Assembly (NCBI GenBank): GCA_030544235.1
Contig: CM060484.1
Span: 12,047,531-12,111,530 of the forward strand
DNA length: 64,000 nt
DNA from: Lepturacanthus savala
Lineage: Eukaryota > Chordata > Actinopteri > Scombriformes > Trichiuridae
Direction of reading: 5' to 3'
Below are positions 48,963 to 60,979 of the stretch, piece by piece (position 1 is the stretch's first letter; each line of letters begins with the position of its first letter). The position numbers were made by a program, and so were the translations under genes. The notes beneath the pieces were generated by a model. That model made no database searches. It saw only the letters and a program-made list of their open reading frames with translations, and was not told the DNA's origin.

Positions 48963-49182
48963 GAAAGAGGTGACACAAAAGGTGAGGGCCAGGTTGTGAC
49001 TGTGAGGCCTAAACAAACTGCATTAACACAAAGTGACAGCAGACCAGTGGTAAGTGATACCCAGTCACAAATCACACAAAGAGCCACTGAGAGTGATAAA
49101 GCTGCAGGAGTTAAAGGTTCTGTCAAACAGAAACTTCCAAGCTTCAAAGCCACACTTGGAGTGACATTTTTGACTTCAGACA
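48963..49182 (+). CDS. Candidate coding exon of unknown identity, alternative reading
   Basis: On the plus strand TTCTATTCCAG precedes a 220-nt open stretch ending at GACA|GTAAGT, so both splice signals are acceptable. The peptide is Ser/Thr/Lys/Gln-rich and looks disordered, ending KLPSFKATLGVTFLTSD. It lies between the two minus-strand candidate exons. No family was recognised and chance is a fair explanation. Confidence 0.18.
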
Positions 49183-49692
49183 GTAAGTTGCGGTGAAGCA
49201 GAAAAGGCAATGATTAGTTTTGTTCAGAAGCTAGATGAAAGAGTATAATTGCCTCATTAAAAGATGACTCAGATAACATCATCAAGGACGGTCCACTGTG
49301 TAAGCTAGATGCAATGATGTGTTGGTGGTCACTTGCATAAGTCAGCATTACCAATCGGAAACCATGAAATCCTGTCATCCTTTCAAAGAAACTACATTTC
49401 CAAGCTTATTTTATCATTACCATCAATGACTCCTATATAATAGGGAGTGGGATGCACATGCATTGAAACTAGGTTGAATGACAAGTCAAAGTAAAGGTAA
49501 AAATGTTTGTAGTTATACATCTGGAGATGTATAACTATATATTGAGGTGACTCCTAAAAGTCATGGAAAGTAGCATCACATACAGAAATGACATTTGGGA
49601 TCAAGGGTCATAGTCTGTCATGTATAATGCATCAGCACAGGGGTGTAGTACTACTGTGGATAGCAGCAGGTTTAATGGTACACAATACTCAC

Positions 49693-49804
49693 TGGGATGG
49701 AAGTAGTTTAAGTAAAGTAAGGCTCTTCGGGTTCTCTCCACCCCTCTATTGAGACTGTTGGTTTTTTGCGTCAGCCTCTCGATATCAGGTTGGGTTACAC
49801 ACAC
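49693..49804 (-). CDS. Candidate coding exon of an unidentified minus-strand gene
   Basis: On the minus strand TATCACTTGCAG precedes 112 nt that end at CCCA|GTGAGT, with consensus at both ends. The open frame reads VTQPDIERLTQKTNSLNRG and then VERTRRALLYLNYFHP, which looks like a short amphipathic or coiled-coil helix. It ends with one base of a codon, fitting the exon at 48,704-48,732. The frame is also open upstream to an ATG at 49,843, only 82 bp from the minar2-like ATG on the other strand, so a head-to-head arrangement is possible. I do not recognise the family. Confidence 0.33.
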
Positions 49805-49925
49805 CTGCAAGTGATACAGGCTCATAAATATCTTGCTCTTCATGAATTATTACTGAGGGCGCATGTTGTAATGAGCATGTGCATCCAGTCATCGCAGTCA
49901 GTGTAGATGGACCAGCACAACCAGG

Positions 49926-50072
49926 ATGGACATCTCTGTGCTACCTAACAACAACCACCCCGAGAAGTTCCTCCAGCTGGACGTGGGGATGCTGCCGGCC
50001 ACCCATGGCATGTTCCAGGTCGGGGCAGTCATGTCCAGTCAGAGATACTGGCAGAACAGGGTCTACTCCCAG
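49926..50072 (+). CDS. minar2: minar2-like coding exon 1
   Basis: It encodes the 49 N-terminal residues, from the conserved MDISVLPNNNHPEKFLQLDV to YWQNRVYSQ, with donor CCAG|GTGAGA. The ATG context (CCAGGATGG) is strong. Confidence 0.88.
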
Positions 50073-53000
50073 GTGAGAGCTGTGCATGTCATGTAAGTCA
50101 TCATATCCAGAGGAGAGGACTACAGTGTAATGTTAGACAGAAAGTCCAGGAGCTGACCTCAGACCTGTTAAAGGGAAGACCATAGTTGTCGATCCATTGT
50201 AAATGTGTTACAGTATACCTGCAGTTATTTTGATTTGAAAAAAAAACCACAACAAAAAAAGGTTAGCATTTAGCTAACTTGCTCCTTTAGCTCCTGCCTT
50301 GTTCCATTCAATGTCAAAACTCCAGTGGCTAACATCATGTCATCATAACATATTTATCATTCCATCAAAGATCTCAAAGAGATGATTATAAGCATCAATA
50401 GAAAAAGAACAAAAGACAGGTGTCTTGCATATATTATAAGAGAATGTTTGTTGTTGATGTTACTATAAGAAACTTTCATTTTGTATTGATTTTACTGGCC
50501 CCATGTGGACAAATGTTTTTTTTAAATACAGCATGAGGTGGTGTTTCTGTTTGTAAAATTAATAACTGTAATATTACGATGATAAAGCAAAGCAACCTTT
50601 GTTTTAGTAATATTCATACATCTAGGTTACATGAGGGGTAATTTGAATCTGTGGGCAAGTGACAATTATTTTGTGACTGGAAACCATTCCAGATTTCATT
50701 TGTAGTCCTAGTATTATCAACCAATTATGTTTGAGCAAGCTGTGGTTGCACAGAGGCAGAACGCATTGGCCAAATAATTGGCAAAATTTTGGGATCTATG
50801 AGAGCTTTTCAGTTATTTAGCTATTTATTAGCTTTTTATAAGCTTGTACAGCTCCATTCTTGTGTTTCAAGTTAACTCCAGTAAGACCTATTGGATGTTG
50901 AACTCAGACAGTATTCCGTCATCAGATGATAGCCAATAGGTTCCACTATTTTATTCCACTATATTGCATCACACCAAAATCCTGGGGGGTGTGCAGAAGT
51001 GTGAACATGTTTATTTGTGCTTCAGAACATAACAGCTGTGAAACAATCAAAAAATAATGTTTTATTTCTATGATTCACTTTAATAATATATGTGTTAGGG
51101 ACCTTCTCCTTGAGATACAGTTAAGTTGTGGTTTCACTCATATTTTTTTTTAAACGTTGGAGCTGTTAAAATACACAAACTGTAGTAGCTTGAACTCATC
51201 TGCAGTGCTCATGTCTCAGGGAGATAGAAACCATCTCAGTGTCATGAAGTTCCTTTTGAACATTCATGGATACCGCTCGAGTCTGTTATTTGATCTTTCC
51301 TCACTCCTCTTTTAGATTAAACGTTACTTCTGCTCTGAGAAGTGAGAAGACACAAGTGCAGCCTTAACAGTCTTTTTCAGAGCCCAGCCCAACTATTTGG
51401 ATATCAATTATTGATTGGACACTACAGTTGATCAGACTGCTCTTATGCATCCCAATAGCATGTCTTAATTGTCTTAAAAGAATCATACAACAACATTTTG
51501 TCTCTTATTACAGATCAAATTAAAGTCAGAGAGTCTGTCAGCAACAGATTTTAAACACATTCATATTTTACATAATTTATTTCCATTCAGTCACATGTGA
51601 GGCTGAAAATGAGTGTCGAGTGGATTATTTCCAGCGTTCAAAAGACACTCTGATCATATTATGAGTTATTCAATAAGGAATTCACAATGAGAATATCACT
51701 GAATGCTGATGCAACTGCTTCATCAAACATATTCTGCCAGTAGAAATGGGTCATGTTCCTCTGAGCGGGACACATGGTTTAAATACAGAATACAGGTTTG
51801 TATTCAAGTACAAGTGTTCGTGATAGGCAACAGGCTACGGAGAGAAAACACTGCTGCTCTGGCAGTGAGAATGATTCAGCTTCATCAGTGTCAGCACAGT
51901 GTATATTTGTGCAGATATGAACTCCATCAGATGACTCTGTTACAGCTGTTAAAGCTGACTGACAGCTGGTCCTGTCTCTGCTGCCTCTCTGATGGGAGGG
52001 ACTAAGGCACAAGGTTGGATGCTAATGAGGGAACACATGGATACAAATAAGAGACGTGAGATGCACCCTAAAAGACTTGAGATGCACCCTAAAAGACTTG
52101 AGATGCACCCTAAGAGACTTGAGATGCACCCTAAGAGACTTAGGTGTACACTAAGAGAATTGAGATGCACCCTAAGAGACTTGAGTTACACCCTAAGAGA
52201 CTTGAGATGCACCCATAGAGAATTGAGATGCACCCTAAGAGACTTGAGATGCACCCTAAGAAAATTAAGATGCATCCATAGAGAATTGAGATGCACCGTA
52301 AGAGACTTGAGTTACACCCTAAGAGACTTGAGATGCACCCTAAAAGACTTGAGATGCACCCTAAAAGACTTGAGATGCACCCTAAGAGACTTAGGTGTAC
52401 ACTAAGAGAATTGAGATGCACCCTAAGAGACTTGAGTTACACCCTAAGAGACTTGAGATGCACCCATAGAGAATTGAGATGCACCCTAAGAGACTTGAGA
52501 TGCACCCTAAGAAAATTAAGATGCATCCATAGAGAATTGAGATGCACCGTAAGAGACTTGAGTTACACCCTAAGAGACTTGAGATGCACCTTAAAAGACT
52601 TGAGATGCACCCTAAGAGACTTGAGATGCACCCTAAGAGACTTATGTGTACACTAAGAGAATTGAGATGCACCCTAAGAGACTTGAGTTACACCCTAAGA
52701 AAATTAAGATGCGCCCATAGAGAATTGAGATGCACCCTAAGAGACTTGAGATGCACCCTAAGAAAATTAAGATGCATCCATAGAGAATTGAGATGCACCC
52801 TAAGAGACTTGAGTTACACCCTAAGAGACTTGAGATGCACCCTAAGAGACTTGAGATGCACCCTAAGAGACTTGAGTTACACCCTAAGAAAATTAAGATG
52901 CACCCATAGAGAATTGAGATGCACCCTAAGAGACTTAGGTGTACACTAAGAGAATTGAGATGCACCCTAAGAAAATTAAGATGCACCCATAGAGAATTGA

Positions 53001-54452
53001 GATGCACCCTAAGAGACTTAGGTCTACACTAAAAGAATTGAGATGCACCCTAAGAGACTTGAGCTGCACACTAAAAGAATTGAAATGCACCCTAATAGAC
53101 TTGCGATGCACCCAAGACTTAGTTAATGTACACTAAAAGATGCAGAAATGTTGTGGGAGTGCTTCTCTGTGTGAGCGACACCTAGGAGACTCCAGATGAG
53201 ACAGTGGCAATGCAAAAAGACTTCTGATGTGTCTCCTGAGTCTTATCTGTCTCACATTAAGTGTCGGATGCCTATATGTCTACACGTTTAATGCCTAAAT
53301 GTCTCCACAGAGAGAGCGAGGGCTAACGACTGACAGCAGGTCGCCTCCTTCTCCAGAGAGCAGCCCTGTGGTGTTTGTGGACAGGTACCTGGAGAAGCAC
53401 ATCACTCCGGTCACTCTGAAGTCCAACATTAAACGGAACCCTCTGTACATGGAGATCAGGTCGATGGACGCGGTGGAAAAAGAGAAGTCGAAGCCCTCCT
53501 GGACCGTCCAGGAGTACGACACACAAACCGTCCACGGCAACCTGGCTGACTATTTAAAGGTAATCTGGGGAGAGGCAGATGTAGAGTGGATGATTAGCAG
53601 CATGAGGGACAAACTGGTGCATAGACAGAAAATACTGGACAGATGAAGGTTCATTGATATGTTTTTTTTTCATTGTTAATTTTCAATTTATTTTAATTTC
53701 TTGTTTGATGATTAGATAGAATATTGTAATATAATGATAATAAGTACTAACATGCAATATAATGATGATTATAATAATAATGGAATATGATGAAGGTAAT
53801 AGGTTGTTCATGTCAATAAAGCTATTTGAACTGAATTGAAGGAAGCACAAATGCACGATTGCTGATTTGATTAAGTAAGAATCACCACATTTCCTGTTTA
53901 TATTTTGCTTACTGCATGTTAGTCTGCCTTTTTGACCACTCATCAGTACTCAAATAATGAGCCATCAATTGTGTTCAAATCAAACTATCACATTTCCTAA
54001 TAAGGTGTCATATAGTCATTGATGAAGGAAAAACTATAGTTCTGTTAATATTAATTAAAGACCATACATGGACACATGCAAGCATCCAGATTAAAATGTG
54101 GATTTTACAAATATAAAACCGCTATAATTGTGTTTTAGCCTTGTAGTTTATGATAAACTATCACAAAGTATTGTAATCTTATGTTTTAATGACTTCTGCT
54201 TTTGACCAGACTTCTAAATCAAATTATTTGCTTGTTTCATCGTCTTCACAGGAGGACGAGAAGACTCCTAAAGATCTGGACTTCTGGCTGGAGGAACTCT
54301 ACACACCGGGATTTGACTCTTTACTGAAGAAGAAGGAAGCAGAGCAGAAAAGGAAAAAGCTCTGTAAGCTGCTCTCTGTAGCCATTTTGTCTGTCTGTGC
54401 AGTCCTCATCGTCATCATAGTGCCAGTTGTGGTTCTGCAGAAGAAAGAGTGA
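49926..54452 (+). CDS. minar2: MINAR2-like membrane protein (KIAA1024L family), 198 aa
   Basis: MINAR proteins are small disordered proteins with one C-terminal membrane anchor, described as Notch2-associated; MINAR2 is needed for hearing in vertebrates. Three exons (49,926-50,072, 53,311-53,559, 54,252-54,452) join in phase 0 to give 198 residues. Landmarks are the N-terminal MDISVLPNNNHPEKFLQLDV, the middle KRNPLYMEI and KPSWTVQEYDTQT, then LDFWLEELYTPGFDSLLKKK and a membrane segment at about 170-194 (LLSVAILSVCAVLIVIIVPV) with a short KKE tail. The length matches MINAR2 (about 190) rather than MINAR1 (about 900). The start codon has A at -3 and G at +4. Its neighbour slc12a2 is also linked to MINAR2 in human (5q23), which supports the name. 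A fish-specific paralogue remains possible. Confidence 0.88.
50628..50990 (+). repeat. Interspersed element, partial copy
   Basis: GAATCTGTGGGCAAGTGACA and ATTTGTAGTCCTAGTATTAT match the left part of the element at 31,435-32,345 (about 75-80% by eye). Its class is unknown. Confidence 0.5.
52050..53128. repeat. 21-bp minisatellite with 251-bp higher-order period
   Basis: The basic unit is GAGATGCACCCTAAGAGACTT (plus variants GAGTTACACCC, GAATTGAGATGCACC, AAAATTAAGATGCACCC and TAGGTGTACAC). The distinctive TGTACACTAAGAGAATTG variant recurs starting at 52,141, 52,392 and 52,643, an exact 251-bp spacing, that is twelve 21-bp units minus one base. Because 21 is a multiple of three, long Leu/Arg/Cys-rich frames open on both strands; these are not genes. 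Confidence 0.95.
53311..53559 (+). CDS. minar2: minar2-like coding exon 2
   Basis: The acceptor is GTCTCCACAG and the donor AAAG|GTAATC. It encodes 83 residues including VVFVDRYLEKHITP, the conserved KRNPLYMEIRSMDAVEK and PSWTVQEYDTQTVH. It lies right after the minisatellite, 180 bp from its end. Confidence 0.9.
53560..54251 (+). other. minar2: minar2-like intron 2
   Basis: AT-rich 692-bp intron with no recognisable feature. Confidence 0.85.
54252..54452 (+). CDS. minar2: minar2-like coding exon 3 with membrane segment
   Basis: The acceptor is CGTCTTCACAG. It encodes EDEKTPKDLDFWLEELYTPG, a Lys/Glu-rich stretch, the membrane helix and a TGA at 54,450-54,452. The positive charge before the helix (KRKKL) and the tiny KKE end suggest a tail-anchored topology with the bulk in the cytosol. 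Confidence 0.9.
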   Translation, partial: EDEKTPKDLDFWLEELYTPGFDSLLKKKEAEQKRKKLCKLLSVAILSVCAVLIVIIVPVVVLQKKE

Positions 54453-55860
54453 TGGGCGAGGACTCTGCCATGAATCCCGTCCCCTTCTTATAACGGTCAT
54501 GTATAGTTCTAAACTACAAGTAGACATGACTGGATCATCTGCACTTTACATTCTGACCTTTAGGATCGATCCTCTGGGGAACAGGAATATCCAAAGTAAA
54601 GATTCTATTAATCTGACCTACACATATCAGGCTTGGTGCCAAAGAGCAGACAATCCCACAATCACCATCCTTGACCTTAACACTAGAAAAGTGGCTCCTT
54701 AAGCTTTTTTAAAGCCTTCTTGGTTTTAGGGGTGTAAGAAAACTTCACTTTCTTATTTCCTTCCATCTTCCCTCTCCACTCAGAAATCTTCTATTGTTTT
54801 ATTCTATTGTTTGCATTGCTTTCAGTAAGAAGAAAAGTGAACCGATGTAACGTTTCAGTAAATCGATTTCTTTAAAGCCCCTGCATGTAACTTTTTCACA
54901 TTGAAATGTCCGAGTAGAACATCTAGTACTATATCATGCAACATAAGATGATGAATCATTTTGGTCCAGAATTGACTTTTTATCCACTTTTAAGCAACTT
55001 TTGTACAATACACTTTTTTAGATCTCGGTAGCTAGCGGTAGGATTTTTAAATTGTATATATTTATTTATTTGATTGGTGACATTGGACAATAAATATGTT
55101 ATACCAGAAATAGCTAGGAGCTAATTTGTATATCTGGTCCTTGGGCGGGGCTCAGTAGCACAAAATTCTGACCACTTAAAAACAAAAAAAAAGAAAATAA
55201 CTAACCCAAAATTTGCATAGAGTATCAGTACACATTATAGTAGAAATAAAAGCTATATATTAATACAATGCCAATACATAGAATTTACATATAAACCTGC
55301 ATTCTAATTATAATGTCTGCAGATCTTCTTTCAAACTTTGTGGATTGGAATTTAACACAACATCCCCCTCTAGTGGAGGCTGGTTAGTCTTGTGCAAGTG
55401 TTACAATTAGTTCTAAGTTAATTAGAGGGGTGAGGCAGTGCAAGAAATAGATTTATATTTATAATATATAAATACTACAATGATATACTTTCAGTGTTTG
55501 TTTATATGGCAGAGAAACTGATTTTAAACATGAAACTTCCTCAGTTTTTTCTTTTAAAACTGGTTTGAATCAGTGGGTTCACTTGTTTTGGAGAGAGTGA
55601 GACCTCTGAGGATTAAAATGATGAAGGAATCTGAACCCAGATCAGCTCCTTTGTCATTTAGATTCGAACTCATAGCAGCATAAATGCAAATATTGTGCTC
55701 AGTTGATTGCGGATTGTTGTTCTTCTGCAAAGTTAATGTTAACCCATTGTTTTTACAGAAGCTCCATACAACTTAAATATATTGTCTACAGAAAATTAAA
55801 GGAGACTTGGATTGTAACTGATTTCATTTGATTTATTTATTGCAATAAAGATGTACAAAG
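54453..55860 (+). other. minar2: Probable minar2-like 3' UTR
   Basis: AT-rich with several possible ends: AATAAA at 55,089-55,094, 55,245-55,250 and 55,844-55,849. No further exon was seen. Which signal is used cannot be decided here. Confidence 0.5.
55832..55849. terminator. Back-to-back poly(A) signals on both strands
   Basis: Two overlapping TTTATT (AATAAA on the minus strand) at 55,832-55,837 and 55,836-55,841 are followed directly by AATAAA on the plus strand at 55,844-55,849. The minar2-like gene approaches on the plus strand and slc12a2 on the minus strand, so this is a natural shared end for convergent genes. Confidence 0.55.
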
Positions 55861-58800
55861 TATTGGTAATCATAAATGTTAAAATGTTAGAAAAAGCATA
55901 TCTGTGACTGTTAACAGTACAGTGTATCAAAACATTTCTGCTTCAACCGGCTGGGTCTATTCCATCCACGTTTAATGTGAAAGCAGGAGAAAACAGGTTT
56001 GATCTGCTTTTTTTTTGTCGTCATGTCTTTTCTTCAAAAGGCATCGAAAAGATAGAAATACACAGACTCAAAAAGAAAAAAAAAGAGAGACAATTTGCTA
56101 AAATCAAAAAAAGGCAAAAAAAAAAAAAAAATCAACATGCAAATTAACTTACAACCAAAACCAAAAATATTAAAAGAACAGGAGAAAGTTCTGAACTAAA
56201 ATAAATATCTTTCTCCGTATTGAGTTTTTGACATTATTATTCCACTCCCTTAATTTATGACTACGAAGTTCTTATTTACAGGTTAATTCGTGTTTGCTGT
56301 GTGGAGAGGTTCGACCATCGTGAGATATTCAGACCGGTTGATGATATCTTTACACTATGATCCATCGCCATCCTGGCTCGACATGACGGATGGGGCTGAA
56401 TGATGCGGAGGAAAAGGGGGAGGGGCTTTGGCAAAAAAAAAAAAATAAAAAAAAAAGACATACATCGATTAGGAGCCGTTTTATGATGATGAAACAGTGG
56501 CTGACATGAGTGCAGGTGACATTTGGTTTCTTCAGTAGAACACAGTAGTATTTGTTATCTAATCGGGACAATCAGGAAGAAAACAACACACAAAACACTA
56601 TTATTTGGTTGTAAAATGTTGACAGGAGGGTTTTTTTTTTTTGTTTTTTCATTTAATGTGACATATCAAAGACAAAGATCCCCTCCAGGTCAGACTGATA
56701 CATTTATATATATGTGTATATATAAGCATATATATATATTTTTCTTTAATATACAAATATAGAGAAACCCGTGTTGTTTGTAATGGTGTCGCTCTGTAAC
56801 AGTGAGATAGATACAGAGAGGGATAGATCGATAGATAGAGATGGAGCTTCACAGCAGATCGATAGACAGCTTAAAGACACACCCCCTGGTTTGGTTAAAG
56901 CGTACAGCAGAGCCCACAAAGGTCACCAAGTTCTTCCGGGTCACTGACATTTTCAAACTGTCCCCAAATACATACTACCGGTAACTGTATAAAACCAATT
57001 GTCATATGCAATTAAAAAAAAAAAAATGCACTTCAGTAACAGGAAATGAGGCGACATGTGCAGCGACGGACGTCAAATTCAGTGATTCAGTGTAATGTAA
57101 AGCAGCAGAGGCAGAGATGTCCTGACTTTTAGTGCCTGATGGGCGTCAAACTGGTTTAGACGAGTGGATAGAGCCGTTTCTCACAGGGCCAAGAAAGTAA
57201 AATGACCTTATTTCGCAGACTTTATAAAAAAAAAAAAAAAAAAAGGGGACTTTCCTCTCGCCTGTGATCTATTTATCCTTCTAGATCATTTTCGGAGATG
57301 TCTGGCTTCTCTCTAATCCAAACAGAACTAGAGGAAGGCTTCTTGTGGTGCTCAGAGTGCCAAAATACACATTTGAGAATCTTAACAGCAGTGTAACCGC
57401 CCAGAAATCCGTTACTCAAGATAATCCGCCGACTGATTTGGAAAATGCTCACAAACTAAGCCCTAATTTCTGGACAGAGACACTGATGTTGAGCTTTTCA
57501 AATGGATTTTTTTCTCCCCAGTTCGATCGTATCTCAAAGCCCCAAACCGACCAAGAATGGATAAACAGCTGCGCAGGAAATAGGAAACGGATCAATGGAT
57601 TTTAACTGTACTTAATTCAGTAACTTTTCCTATTTTAATACATGACATAATACAGGTTTCCACAACTCCATACAGTACAAATTAAACTCAGTGTAATGAG
57701 ACTGGGCTCACGTCTGAATGCCAACGTGTCTAATAACCCGACAGATGAGCTTAGGACTCCGTTCGAGTCGATGTGTTCTGTTCAGGTTTCATTATTTTTT
57801 TTGGACTGGGTCTCTTATTTTGAAAATCCATTCGGGGGGGGGGGGGCTGTTGATTGTGCGCTGGAACTGAACCAGGGATCGTCTCTCACTGTTTGCCTTT
57901 TAAAAAGTTTCCTCACCCGGAACATGCTTTTCTTCCCCCCCACAAACTTCGGAAAAATATTAAATACACCGGTGAGATCAAGTGTGTATATAGTTAATGT
58001 ATATACTGAATGCATTTATACACTCATAACAACCTCTCCCCCCTCATCTCACACACACACATACACACACACATACACACACACAAACAGGTGTGTATGT
58101 ATATCAAAAGTCTGGGCCTGCACGTCGTGCAGGTGTAAGTGAAGGAGTGATGGATGCGTCTGTATGAATGCGGCTGCAGGAAAACCGTTCATATACGTTA
58201 GAATGGAAAAAATAAAAAGGCGACTACATACAGTATGCTAACTCCTAGCGTAGTGTTCAATATTATACAGTACATTCAACTAACCTAAGCATCACATTCC
58301 TCTTTTTGAAATTGCATACAGTAAAAGGTCAGAGTACATGAAAGTAACACGCTAAATGCTAAAACTGCCCGTTATTCTGGGAAGGAAGCAGAGGTGGTGG
58401 TGGTGGGGGGGTGAAATAAAAGTACATTTACAAAAAAAACAAAAAAAAAAACTAATGAGAACCCTGTTTTGTTCCAGAAGTTTTGTGGCAGTTTCTAAAA
58501 CGATAACTGTGATCCAGAGTAACAGCTCAGGTCTACGTCAAACAAACAGCTGGATAATCCACGGTGCAGTCACTGTGATAAACTGCACAGCTGGAGTAGT
58601 ATTATCCTGCAGGATTTTACTGAGGAATCCAACCCGAGACGTGACTTGGCACCACCATCTCCTCAAAAAAAAAAAAAAAGGAAAAAAAAAAGGGGGGTTC
58701 AGACTGAACGCAAAGCGGATTTTTGACCTATGAGTGTTTTACAGCCAATTTACAACCGACTATATACACGGATCACATCCTTTCATCTTTTTTGTTGGAT

Positions 58801-60979
58801 TTTGCGACTGGAATCCACACTTTACATTCACTGGAATATTTTAGCTTCTCATTAACATGTCGGAGTCTTTCCCCGCCTTTAAAATTTGACCTTTGGCGTT
58901 CAGTCTGAGCAACACCTTCAAGAATAAACGGAGCTGCTCCAGAAAAGTGGAAGTTGTGGCGTCTGAAACGGGTTTCGATTCGGGACCGAGAGGGAACGCT
59001 GCGCGCGCCGGCCAATCGGGAGTCAGCGTTTGTAACGCGGTGATTTGACCCATTTAGAACGTCGCCCATTTGAAAACCGAAACGGTCGATCGTATCCATG
59101 GCTTTTTCTTTTTTGGAGGCATGTGCTTCACATCGGCATGAAGCCGGTGCTTCGAAGGAGTTTGTTACAGGACAGGGACGAACTGCCTAACGCGTCCCGC
59201 TTTGTTTGTTTGTTTTTTTTTGTTTAAATAAGGCGAGCAGATCTTTTCACATGAAGGAGCGATGGACTTTTATTACAAATACTCACGCAACACAAGCTCA
59301 TATATGCATAGAGGTATATCTTCACTCAGCCTGGACACATTCTAATGTCACATTCTTCCTGCCTGCAAGTCTTCCAGTGTGAAACTCGCATGGCTGTTTT
59401 TTTTCTTTTTTTTTTGTCTCTCTCTGCCCATCTAGGCTTTGTGGGGGGAATGGGAGGCCGGCGGTCCATCGTATGAGTCAAGATGGTGTTAAAACACGTG
59501 AGACTCGAGTCTAACGCGGCGAAGGTGGAAAAAGCGCGGCGCCGTCCCCCCGTTGGTTTGACCACGCCCGCCGGGCGGCTACCTACGATAAAAGCGATGG
59601 GACAGGCTAACAAAAAGAGCGTGGACTGTGGAGAGGAAAAAAAAATGATGCATATACAGTACAGGAGACAAATTGGAACGTAACGGATCTGCATTTATCC
59701 ACAAACAATCCAGCCAGTATGGCTTATAAGAGGAAAAAAAAAAAAGGAACCCATGACAATCGTTAGTTCTAGCATTAAGGCAAAGTTTTAACTAGTTTTC
59801 GGGGAAGAACCGTAACAGACACACGCACAAAAAAAAAAAGAAGAAAGAAACAATTTGAAATCTATCAGCAGCTACGCGGGAGAGCTCCTCCATCCACCTG
59901 ATGAGGTCGATGGAAAAACTCGGTTCACATCTTAACAAGATCTTAAACTTAAGACCGTAAATTGTGTCTGGTGTTGAGTAGCTGCGGCCATCTTAATATT
60001 CAACAGCAACTTTATTAAAAAAAAAAAAAAAAAAGGAAGACTCAAAAAAGTGAATTAAAAAAAACAAAAAACAACAACTATGGCCCAAAGTACATATTGA
60101 TTAGAGTGAGAGAGAGAAAGAGGGATGACAGAGGAAGTGGGGACACCCTTCATTAAATTCATGCAATCCTCTCGCACAAATAAAATGCTCCAGCTAAAGA
60201 AGGAATCACATTTATAACTCAGTAAAACTAACTATTATCCACCAATATAATAGGTAATATCGTCAATCTAGATAGAGATTAATTATTATGTCATCTGATT
60301 CAACTGGAAGGCACATCCGTAAGGCTTCAGAAGGTGTTGCAAAGCTTTCTGCGTGGTTCTCTCCCAATATTGAAGGAAAACAACAAACGGGGGAGGGGGT
60401 GGGGGGCTGATTATTGCTGCATCACAAACATGACAGCTGGTCCGATTAACTGAACAGAGTTATGACATTGAGATATTCCATATCGCGAGAACGATGACAC
60501 GAACGTTTTGTGCACGAACTGCTTTTTTTTTTTTAAGATTTTTTTTTTTTTTTTTTTTTTGGAGCCTGAGTAAAAATCAACTTTGAACGAATGTGAAGTT
60601 TCCCGTGAGGGAACGAGAAGAAACTAGAGCTACGAGAGAGAGAGGGGGAAAAAACAACCCGGATGCGTTGGAATAAATAGGAAGAAAGGAGCCGAGCGGC
60701 TCGACCGTACGACCTCCCCGACGTCCCTCCGTCGCTTGTAAGGGCTTCTCCGTCTCGACCCGTGTCGCTTTCCTTTCGTCTTTTATTCGCGTTACCAGCA
60801 CTGGTTTCCCGTCGATAGGCTGCGTTTTTTTTCTAGCGTCTCTGGAGTGTATGTGGTGCACCTTTAGGTTTGGACTGGAGCTGGGATGTGATTATATATG
60901 TGGAGTCTGCTCCCAGAGGCAGAAAGTGGATGTGAGACTCGGATGTTCTTCTCTGGTGTGTGAATGTGTTGGGTGTGCT
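55850..60979 (-). other. slc12a2: Probable slc12a2 3' UTR, about 5 kb
   Basis: From the slc12a2 stop to the minus-strand AATAAA near 55,840 there is no gene-like frame, no copy of the window's MITE or Tc1 families, and many poly(A)/poly(T) runs. Being free of those repeats fits exonic UTR rather than intergenic DNA. Shorter forms may exist (for example minus-strand AATAAA at 59,269-59,274). Confidence 0.5.

Larger units (their letters stand above)
50073..53310 (+). other. minar2: minar2-like intron 1 with a repeat copy and a minisatellite
   Basis: This 3.2 kb intron holds a partial copy of the 31-kb interspersed element (about 50,628-50,990) and the 21-bp minisatellite (52,050-53,130). No other exon was found. 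Confidence 0.8.

Noticed and set aside
48704..49210. 168-codon minus-strand frame
   Set aside because: Its 5' part is the complement of the plus-strand candidate exon and looks like chance. Only the last 29 nt, after a good acceptor, are kept as a candidate exon.
51992..53007. Long overlapping open frames on both strands with Arg-Cys-Thr-Leu or Leu-Gly-Cys-Ile-Ser repeats
   Set aside because: They arise because the minisatellite unit is 21 bp, a multiple of three, so any frame without a stop stays open. They lie inside an intron and have no splice support.
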